From the NCBI GenBank assembly GCA_963821025.1, contig CAWGCG010000003.1:1302001-1366000 (forward strand): a stretch of 64,000 nt of DNA. Direction: 5' to 3'. The position numbers and the translations under genes are program-made. Each line of letters starts with the position of its first letter. The stretch's first letter is position 1. A model generated the notes under the pieces. That model made no database searches, was not told the origin of the DNA, and saw nothing but the letters and a program-made list of their open reading frames with translations. This stretch comes from WHSW01 sp963821025. Lineage in GTDB: Bacteria > Actinomycetota > Thermoleophilia > Solirubrobacterales > 70-9. Shown here piece by piece: positions 7,891-14,130 of the stretch.

Positions 7891-8339
7891 CCGAGCGACC
7901 GTCCCCCGGCGCCGGAATCGCGATCACCCGGATCTTCGAGGCACCGCGCGAGCAGGTGTGGAAGGAGTGGACCGAACCCGAGCGCTTCGCCGACTGGTAC
8001 GGAGGCGACGACGCCGAGGTGCCGGTGTCCACGGTGAGCATGGACGTCAGGGAAGGCGGCCGATGGCGCGCCACGATGTTCGCCGGCCCCGAGCGCCACC
8101 GGATCGAATGGAAGGGCGCCTACCGCGAGGTGGTCGAGCCCGAACGGCTGGTCTTCACCGTCTCCGATCAACCCGGCGAAGACGAGTGGGAGCTGGTCAC
8201 CGTCGTGCTCACCGATCTCGGCGACGACCGCACTGAGATGCGTTTCGAGCAGCGCGGCAACCTGCCCGCCGAGGTCTACGAGCGCGCGAGTCAGGGCTGG
8301 GGATCGTTCTTCGATCGGATGACGCAGCGCCTCGCCTGA
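7887..8339 (+). CDS. SRPBCC (AHSA1-like) protein
   Basis: The 150-residue product follows the activator-of-Hsp90/START-like pattern: ITRIFEAPREQVWKEWTEPERFADWYG at the start, MDVREGGRW in the middle, TEMRFEQ and a terminal GWGSFFDRM. Proteins of this fold bind hydrophobic small molecules in a central cavity. Members next to ArsR regulators are often of unknown ligand. Translation is coupled to the regulator by a 4-nt overlap. No signal peptide is seen, so it is cytoplasmic. Confidence 0.85.
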   Translation: MTERPSPGAGIAITRIFEAPREQVWKEWTEPERFADWYGGDDAEVPVSTVSMDVREGGRWRATMFAGPERHRIEWKGAYREVVEPERLVFTVSDQPGEDEWELVTVVLTDLGDDRTEMRFEQRGNLPAEVYERASQGWGSFFDRMTQRLA

Positions 8340-8358
8340 GCAAGGTCGCGCTTCGGCG

Positions 8359-8622
8359 TCAACGCAGGTCGCCCGTGGACTGATCCGACTCGTCGGTGAC
8401 CGCGACGTTGACGGTCGAGCAGCGCCCGCATCGGACCCGCACCTTCTTCGTCATCTGCATTGGATGCATCGCCTCGGCGAGGACGTTGCGGCACTGCACA
8501 CAGACGTAGTCATCGGGCCCGTTGCCTCGGAACGCTGGGCGTTCGGGATCCTCTTGGAGCGCGGTCCCGCCATCGAAGGGCACCTCGCCCTCACGGATCT
8601 CCCGCATCACGATGCTCGCCAT
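8359..8622 (-). CDS. Zinc-ribbon-like small protein downstream of coxG
   Basis: The 87-residue product carries CVQC about residue 40 and CGRC about residue 68, a spacing that suits a zinc ribbon. The ATG at 8622 lies 8 nt after the coxG stop; longer frames starting further upstream overlap coxG in a non-coding frame and were rejected. It is the last gene of this run on the minus strand. A role in protein-protein contact or metal handling for the CO dehydrogenase system is only guessed from position. Confidence 0.65.
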   Translation of the reverse strand: MASIVMREIREGEVPFDGGTALQEDPERPAFRGNGPDDYVCVQCRNVLAEAMHPMQMTKKVRVRCGRCSTVNVAVTDESDQSTGDLR

Positions 8623-8629
8623 CTGAACC

Positions 8630-9061
8630 TCAGATCTGGCCGAGCTTCCCGGTGAAGTCGGTGACCAGCCCATCGAGGACGCCGCCGACGACGCCCTCGC
8701 CCATCGAAGCCGCCTTGCCGGTGATCTGGGCGGTCGTGTGGATCGTGCCTCCACCGTCGTTGAGCTGGATCACGACGTCGGCGTTGGCGTGCCCCTGGCC
8801 CCCGGCCTCCCTCGACTTGACCCGTAGCACCGCGCGGTGTGCCGCGGGGTCGGCCTCGACGATCTCGACCGTGCCGGTGAAGGTCAGCGACATCGCCCCC
8901 ATCCTCGAGAGGATCTCGGCCTTGACCGAGTCGGGTCCGGTCGTCTCGAGCACCTTGCCGCCCTCGACCGCCGGCACGACCCGTTCGAGATCGGTGATCG
9001 ACGCATAGCTGTCGTCGATCGACTTCTCCGTCGAGAAGGAGTGCTCCATTTCGATCGCCAT
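8630..9061 (-). CDS. coxG: CoxG-like SRPBCC protein of the CO dehydrogenase system
   Basis: The 143-residue product is a START-fold protein of the CO-dehydrogenase subunit G family: MEHSFSTEKSIDDSYASITDLERVVPAVEG, LTFTGTVEIVEADPAAHRAVL, and GVVGGVLDGLVTDFTGKL at the end. CoxG proteins help CO dehydrogenase reach the membrane and are reported to handle menaquinone. It lies about 590 nt downstream of the cox operon end on the same strand, with the divergent YceI gene start just upstream of it. It therefore has its own promoter region (9062-9105). Confidence 0.85.
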   Translation of the reverse strand: MAIEMEHSFSTEKSIDDSYASITDLERVVPAVEGGKVLETTGPDSVKAEILSRMGAMSLTFTGTVEIVEADPAAHRAVLRVKSREAGGQGHANADVVIQLNDGGGTIHTTAQITGKAASMGEGVVGGVLDGLVTDFTGKLGQI

Positions 9062-9105
9062 TTTCGGTTCGTCTCCTTTGGCTGGGGCCCCGATAGGCTC
9101 GGGGC

Positions 9106-9645
9106 GTGTCGATTCCGTCAGGTACGCATCGGCTCGGACCGGACAATGCCACGCTCTCGGTGCGGACGGGCCGGACCGGGGCGGCGGCCAGGGCCGGGCA
9201 CGATCTGCTGATCCACGTCACCTCCTGGGAGGCGACCCTCGAGCTCGCCGCCGACCCGGCCGCGAGTAGGGTCGAGCTCACCGCCGACGCCCGATCGCTT
9301 CGTGTCCGCGAGGGCACGGGCGGCATGCAGGCGCTCGGCGATGAGGACGTGGCGAGCATCCATCAGTCGATCGACGACGAGGTGCTCAAGCGCCAGGACA
9401 TCGTCTTTGGCTCGACCCGGGTGCAGAGCGCGCCCGGCGGCGACGGGCTCCGGGTCGAAGGCGACTTGACGCTCGTCGGCAAGACCCGACCGATCTCTTT
9501 CGACCTCGACTTCGGCGCCGACGGGAAGCTCAGCGCCACCGCCGTCGTCACCCAGAGCGACTGGGAGATGAGGCCCTACTCGGCGTTGTTCGGGGCGCTC
9601 AAGGTCCATGACGACGTCCAGGTCGTGCTCGAAGGCCAGCTCTAG
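9106..9645 (+). CDS. YceI-family protein
   Basis: The 179-residue product has the YceI lipocalin-like pattern: LGPDNATLSVRTGR, HDLLIHVTSWEATLEL, the middle block DDEVLKRQDIVFGSTRV, LTLVGKTRPISFDL and SDWEMRPYSALFGALKVHDDVQV. YceI proteins bind polyisoprenoid or amide lipids in a beta barrel. No signal peptide is present, so this member is probably cytoplasmic. The GTG start at 9106 is divergent from coxG, and its 3' end is only 3 nt from the convergent stop of the CoxL-like fragment gene. Confidence 0.83.
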   Translation: MSIPSGTHRLGPDNATLSVRTGRTGAAARAGHDLLIHVTSWEATLELAADPAASRVELTADARSLRVREGTGGMQALGDEDVASIHQSIDDEVLKRQDIVFGSTRVQSAPGGDGLRVEGDLTLVGKTRPISFDLDFGADGKLSATAVVTQSDWEMRPYSALFGALKVHDDVQVVLEGQL

Positions 9646-9648
9646 GAC

Positions 9649-10110
9649 TCAATCGCGATAGACGGTCTGGGCGTCCAGCCCGCCCTCGACTCCCGGCGGC
9701 AGCGCGCCGGTGCCGTGGGCGTAAAGGGCGATGTCCTCGACCGTCTTCACCTGCGCCGGGTCGCGGCCATCGCCGGCGGCCCAGCCCCCCTTCGACCAAG
9801 TGAGCGTCTCCGGTGGCGCCTCCAGGGCAGCGCCCGCAAGCAGCCGGGCCTTCTCACGGATCTTGGCGCTGGCGCTGGCGACAGCCGCCGAGGTCCCCGC
9901 GGACGGGCTGGCGTTGAAGCCGTGGCCGACTCCGAAGCGATCGGTGTCGGCGACCACGACCTTGACGTCGAGCGCCGGAACGCCGAGCTCGCCGGCGACG
10001 ATCTGCGCGTATTCGGACTCCCTGCCGTCGGAGTCCGTGGTCAGGCTGAGCACCATCTTGCCGGTCGGGTGAACGCGCAAGAACACCGCTCGGTAAGCCT
10101 CGTCGGCCAT
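9649..10110 (-). CDS. Free-standing CoxL-like domain (molybdopterin subunit fragment)
   Basis: The 153-residue product aligns by eye with one internal section of the complete CoxL encoded at 14127-16508: LRVHPTGKMVLSL, then YAQIVAGELGVP, DTDRFGVG, a helix with KIREKARLLAGAALEAPPE, and an end GGLDAQTVYRD. The cofactor loop GQGH of CoxL is replaced by DGRE, and the remaining CoxL parts are absent. The reading frame is clean, an AGGAGG site is present and the ATG overlaps the preceding small gene, so it may be a working accessory protein and not just debris. The role is unknown. Confidence 0.65.
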   Translation of the reverse strand: MADEAYRAVFLRVHPTGKMVLSLTTDSDGRESEYAQIVAGELGVPALDVKVVVADTDRFGVGHGFNASPSAGTSAAVASASAKIREKARLLAGAALEAPPETLTWSKGGWAAGDGRDPAQVKTVEDIALYAHGTGALPPGVEGGLDAQTVYRD

Positions 10111-10283
10111 CACTCATCCTCCTCCTGGTTGGCTTCGGACTCGAGGCGCTCGCGCTCTTGATGGGCGCTGAGCGCGTTGTGCTCCTCCAGGTCGCAAAAG
10201 GCGGGCTGGGGTCCGCCCAGCGGATGGGGAGGCACAGCCGGGCGCTCGCATCCGGGGTAGATGCATTTTTTGTTCGTGGTCAT
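10110..10283 (-). CDS. 57-residue Cys/His protein in the cox operon
   Basis: This frame begins MTTNKKCIYPGCERP and continues to FCDLEEHNAL, then a charged tail EANQEEDE. The order C-x4-C, 17 residues, C-x4-H could bind one zinc ion. It starts 3 nt after the coxE stop, and its own stop overlaps the ATG of the CoxL-like fragment gene as TGATG. Coding bias matches its neighbours. It is too short for most gene finders. The function is unknown, and a metal-handling or assembly role in CO dehydrogenase maturation is speculative. Confidence 0.65.
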   Translation of the reverse strand: MTTNKKCIYPGCERPAVPPHPLGGPQPAFCDLEEHNALSAHQERERLESEANQEEDE

Positions 10284-10286
10284 CGC

Positions 10287-11657
10287 TCACCATCCGGGGG
10301 TGGTTTTCCCCCTGCTGGGCCCGTACCCGCTCGGCATCGCCACCGAGCTTCCCGGCACCGGAGTGGCGCTCGCCCAGGGCTCGGGCTCGGCGGCGAGTGG
10401 GGCCTCGAAGCCCGTGCCAGGCGCGTCGGGGGCCCGCGGCTTTCTCCCGATCGCCTCCACTACCTCACCCAGCGCTTCGAAGCTGTGGCCGCTGACGACC
10501 GCGTCGCAGTGGGGCAGCGCCGCGACCATGCCGCCGGCCCGGACCGAGAACTCGCTCGCGCTGACGCGCGGGTTGACCCAGACGATCCGATGCGCGAGTC
10601 GCGCCAGGCGGCGCATCTCGCGGCCGACCAGCTGCGGGTCGCCTCGCTCCCAGCCGTCGGAGAGGATCACCACCACCGCTCCGCGCGCCATCCCCCGACG
10701 CCCGTGGCGGTCGTTGAACTGCTTCAGCGCGTCGCCGATCCGCGTCCCGCTCGACCAATCGGGGGCCGCCGCCGCGGCGCGCTGGATCGCTCGCTCGGGG
10801 TGACGAGCGGCGAGGGCCCGGGTCAGGCGGGTGAGCCGGGTCGCGAACACGAACGCCTCGGCGTTCGGACCGCTGCCGGCGGCGCAGGTGAGGAACTGCA
10901 GGTAAGCGCGGGCATATGGCTCCATCGAGCCGGAGATGTCACAGAGCATCACCAGCCGTCGACGGGCGATGCGCCGGCGCCGTCGTGCGAGGCCGATCGG
11001 GTCGCCTCCGGTGCGCAGGCTGGCTCGCAGTGTCTGGCGCAGGTCGACGCGCTGGCCGTGGCGCCCTCGCCGATAGCGGCGGGTCCGTCGCAGCGGGGTG
11101 GCCAGCTCGAGCCGCGACATCAGCCGGTAGAGCTGTGCCAGCTCGCGCGGGGCGAGGGCGTCGAAGCTTTTTGAGGCCAGTCGCTCCTCGTCGCTGGCGA
11201 TCGCCAGCGGAACCTCGACCTCGGGGTCATCCGCCCCTTCGTGGCCGGGTAATGACGAGGCCGCCACGGCGGGCGACTCGTGCCCGTCCGGCTCCCCAGA
11301 CGCGGTCCGATGATCGGCAAGCGGTCGCCCGTCGACCGGTGCGGCAACCACCTTGGCGCCCTCGGAAGGCTGGATCTCGGCGGCCGCAGGGGCGCCGAAG
11401 ACCGAGGCGAAGACCGCGTCGAAGGCCTCGGCGTGCGCCCGGTCGGAGACGAACACCGAGCGCGCGGTGAAGTAGAGCCGCCGGCGGGAGTCCGGGCGCA
11501 CCAGGGTGAGCGCCCGGGCGAAGTCGGCCGCGCGCTGCGGGGTGACCGGAACGCCGGCATCGTGCAGGCGCCTGCTGAACGCGCCGGCGAGCGGTGGCAG
11601 GTCGAGGCCGATCGTCTCCACCCCGAAGCTGGGCTCAGGAGGCATGGCGTCAGCCAC
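10287..11657 (-). CDS. coxE: CoxE-like VWA-domain protein
   Basis: The 456-residue product has an N-terminal helical part, an acidic or variable linker (about 125-200) and a C-terminal von Willebrand A domain. The metal-ion-dependent adhesion site reads DISGSME, followed by GTRIG and a later SDGWERGD. This is the architecture of CoxE, which works with the MoxR-type ATPase CoxD in maturing the Mo-Cu active site of CO dehydrogenase. A GTG at 11657 overlaps the coxD stop by 8 nt, and an ATG at 11645 is an equally good start. Confidence 0.87.
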   Translation of the reverse strand: MADAMPPEPSFGVETIGLDLPPLAGAFSRRLHDAGVPVTPQRAADFARALTLVRPDSRRRLYFTARSVFVSDRAHAEAFDAVFASVFGAPAAAEIQPSEGAKVVAAPVDGRPLADHRTASGEPDGHESPAVAASSLPGHEGADDPEVEVPLAIASDEERLASKSFDALAPRELAQLYRLMSRLELATPLRRTRRYRRGRHGQRVDLRQTLRASLRTGGDPIGLARRRRRIARRRLVMLCDISGSMEPYARAYLQFLTCAAGSGPNAEAFVFATRLTRLTRALAARHPERAIQRAAAAAPDWSSGTRIGDALKQFNDRHGRRGMARGAVVVILSDGWERGDPQLVGREMRRLARLAHRIVWVNPRVSASEFSVRAGGMVAALPHCDAVVSGHSFEALGEVVEAIGRKPRAPDAPGTGFEAPLAAEPEPWASATPVPGSSVAMPSGYGPSRGKTTPGW

Positions 11658-12573
11658 CGCTGCGCACGAGCTGCTCGAGGCCGGCCGCGCGGATCACCTC
11701 CTGGTCCTCCTCGTACTTGAGCACCGACCCCAGCGTGCGCTCGACGGCCGCTGCGTCCAAGCGCTCGATCCCGAGCAGGTCGAGGGCGGCGAGCCAGTCG
11801 ATCGCCTCGGCGATCCCGGGCGGCTTTTGCACGTCGCTGTCGCGCATCCGCGAGATCGCATCGGCAACCTCGACCGCGAGCGTCTGCGAGGCGCCCGCGA
11901 CCCGGCGACGGACGATCTCCACCTCGCGCTCCGGGGACGGGTAGCCGATCCAGCGATAGAGGCAGCGGCGCTTGACCGCATCGTGGAGATCGCGGGTGCG
12001 GTTCGAGGTCAGGACGATGATCGGCGGATGGGTGGCGGCGATCGTGCCGAGCTCGGGGATCGTCACGCTGGCGTCGGCGAGCAGCTCGAGCAAAAAGGCC
12101 TCGAAGTCGTCGTCGGCGCGGTCGATCTCGTCGATCAGCAGCACCGCCGGTCGCGGGCCGGGGTGCTCGAGCGCGCGCAGCAAGGGGCGGCGGATCAGAT
12201 ACTCGGGACCGAACAGCTCCTCCTCGGCCAGCCGCGATTCGTTGGAGTCGGCGAGCCGGATGCTGAGCAGCTGCCGGGGGTAGTTCCACTCGTAAAGCGC
12301 CTCGGCCGCGTCGATCCCCTCGTAGCACTGGAGGCGGATCAGCGGCGTCTCGAGCACCGCCGCCAGCGACTTGGCCGCCTCCGTCTTGCCGACGCCGGCC
12401 TCGCCCTCCAGCAGCAGCGGCTGGGGCAATCGGAGGCTGAGGAAGATCGAGGTCGCGAGACCCTCGTCGACGAGGTAGTCGACGCTGTCGAGACGCTGGG
12501 CGAGGGTCTCGACATCGGGCACCAGCCGGCGAATCTCGCCCGCCGCCTCGCCGGTGATCTCCCCGCCGCTCAT
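11650..12573 (-). CDS. coxD: CoxD-like MoxR-family AAA+ ATPase
   Basis: The 307-residue product shows Walker A GEAGVGKTE (about residue 75), Walker B VLLIDEIDRAD (about 143), sensor 1 ALTSN-like IIVLTSNRTRDLHDA and the helix-2 region KRRCLYRWIGYPSPE of MoxR ATPases. CoxD is the AAA+ chaperone needed for sulfuration and copper insertion at the CO dehydrogenase active site. It overlaps mocA-like upstream (4 nt) and coxE downstream, forming a tight block. Confidence 0.9.
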   Translation of the reverse strand: MSGGEITGEAAGEIRRLVPDVETLAQRLDSVDYLVDEGLATSIFLSLRLPQPLLLEGEAGVGKTEAAKSLAAVLETPLIRLQCYEGIDAAEALYEWNYPRQLLSIRLADSNESRLAEEELFGPEYLIRRPLLRALEHPGPRPAVLLIDEIDRADDDFEAFLLELLADASVTIPELGTIAATHPPIIVLTSNRTRDLHDAVKRRCLYRWIGYPSPEREVEIVRRRVAGASQTLAVEVADAISRMRDSDVQKPPGIAEAIDWLAALDLLGIERLDAAAVERTLGSVLKYEEDQEVIRAAGLEQLVRSGG

Positions 12574-13178
12574 ACCGCGGTCAGCGCGGCGAGCACCGCC
12601 CGGTAGTCCTCCGGGGTGTCGACGTCGCGGGGGATCGAGCCCGGGATCGCCACCTCAACGACCTCGTCGGAGCGCTGGTCGAGCAGCCGCCATACCCCCT
12701 TGTCCCCGTGAAGGTCGGCGAGCGCTCCGAACGCGCTGCGGGCGAAAGCGATCGGGTGGCCGGGGGCGTCGTCGTAGCGACAGACGGCCAGCGGCGCCTC
12801 GCCGCGACCGGCAAGCAGCGCGGCGACCGTGCTCGCGCTCACGCCCGGCTGATCGCCGAGCATCAGCACGACCACCTCGCAGCGTGGATCCAGGCTGGCG
12901 AGCGCCGCGGCGATCGATGACGAGCACCCCTCGCCGTAATCGTCGTTGACGACCACATCGGCGCCGGCCAGGTCGACGGTCTCGCAGACCTCATCCGCAG
13001 AGCCGCCGATCGCGACGATCAGCTGGGCGAACCGGCACGAGCGGGCGACCTCGACGACGTGGCCGAGCAGCGTACCGTCACCGTAGGCGAGCAGCTGCTT
13101 GGGGCGCCCGAGGCGCTTCGAGCCACCGGCGCCGAGCACCAGCCCGGCGACGAAGGGCTCAGTTGGCGACGCCGGCAT
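12570..13178 (-). CDS. MobA/MocA-like molybdopterin cytidylyltransferase
   Basis: The 202-residue product has the nucleotidyltransferase signature LVLGAGGSKRLGRPKQLL, then GEGCSSSIAAAL, LMLGDQPGVS and GHPIAF, as in MocA-type enzymes that join CMP to molybdopterin. CO dehydrogenase and related hydroxylases use molybdopterin cytosine dinucleotide, so the gene fits its place between the XdhC-YHS gene (20-nt overlap) and coxD. The substrate preference (CTP) is inferred from context. Confidence 0.87.
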   Translation of the reverse strand: MPASPTEPFVAGLVLGAGGSKRLGRPKQLLAYGDGTLLGHVVEVARSCRFAQLIVAIGGSADEVCETVDLAGADVVVNDDYGEGCSSSIAAALASLDPRCEVVVLMLGDQPGVSASTVAALLAGRGEAPLAVCRYDDAPGHPIAFARSAFGALADLHGDKGVWRLLDQRSDEVVEVAIPGSIPRDVDTPEDYRAVLAALTAV

Positions 13179-14130
13179 GCTCGCGCTCGACCTCGAACTT
13201 GGTCTTGCAGCCCTCGGAGCAGAAGTAGACGGTCTCGCCCTCGTGCTGCACCGAGGGGGTACCGGCGACGATCGCGACCGTCATCCCGCAGACCGGGTCG
13301 ACGGCGAGCATCGCCGTGGCGGGCCCTGACGAACTCGACCCCGCGGCCGTCGGTGCGTCCTTCGCCGCCGGCGCCGGTGCCCGGCGGCGCACCGAGACGA
13401 TCTTCGCCAGGATCGAGACCGCGATCTCGCCTGCGCTGCGGGCGCCGATTGCGATCCCGGCGGGCACGTCGATCAGCTCGAGCAGCTCCTCGGCCACGCC
13501 CTCGGCCCGCAGCTCGTCGATCACGCCGGCGCCGCGCCTGTCGCTGGCGACCAGGCCGACGTAGGGCAGGCGCGAATCGAGGGCGCGGCGCAGCGCACGC
13601 AGCTCGTCGCGCCCGTGGGCGGCGACGAGCAGGGCGAGATCGCCGGGGTCGGGCTCGGGGCCGGCGGCGCCGGCGGCGACCATCTCGAGCCCGAGCTCGG
13701 CGCCGATTCGCACCACCGCCTCGGCGATCGGCGTATCGCCCACCACCACGACCCGCGGGGCAGGCGGCGCCGGCTCGAGGAAGACCTCGATCTCGCCCCC
13801 CGACAGGCACGGGTTGCGGACCGTGACCGCTCCGCCCTCACTCGCCACCTCCACGTCCGCGGCCTCCGGGTCGGCGGCTTCGGCGCCGGGAAGGATCCGC
13901 AGCAGCACCGGCTCGCCTCTCTGCAGCGCCACGAGCGAGTAGGCGCGCACGCTCTGCTCCGCGCAGGAGCCACCGATGAAGCCCTCGATCGTGCCGTCGC
14001 CGAGCACCAGCGCGACCTCGCCGGCCTCGACGCTCGTCGGGCTCTGCACCCGGACCACCGTCGCGGTCACGAACTCGACCCGGGCTGCCGCGAGCTCCTG
14101 CGCTCGCCGCGACAGGGCGGCGGTGATCAT
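13159..14130 (-). CDS. XdhC/CoxI-family maturation factor fused to a YHS domain
   Basis: The 323-residue product has an XdhC_CoxI segment (LVLGDGTIEGFIGGSCAEQSVR), a Rossmann-like segment with VVVVGDTPIAEAVVRIGAELG, DELRALRRAL and YVGLVASDRRGAG, and LIDVPAGIAIGARSAGEIAVSILA. Residues about 280-323 are a YHS domain: DPVCGMTV, then YFCSEGCKTKFE. XdhC-type proteins bind and sulfurate Mo cofactor, and YHS domains are found on copper enzymes and copper pumps. The start at 14130 overlaps the coxL stop as ATGA. Frames reading further upstream lie inside coxL. Confidence 0.87.
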   Translation of the reverse strand: MITAALSRRAQELAAARVEFVTATVVRVQSPTSVEAGEVALVLGDGTIEGFIGGSCAEQSVRAYSLVALQRGEPVLLRILPGAEAADPEAADVEVASEGGAVTVRNPCLSGGEIEVFLEPAPPAPRVVVVGDTPIAEAVVRIGAELGLEMVAAGAAGPEPDPGDLALLVAAHGRDELRALRRALDSRLPYVGLVASDRRGAGVIDELRAEGVAEELLELIDVPAGIAIGARSAGEIAVSILAKIVSVRRRAPAPAAKDAPTAAGSSSSGPATAMLAVDPVCGMTVAIVAGTPSVQHEGETVYFCSEGCKTKFEVEREHAGVAN

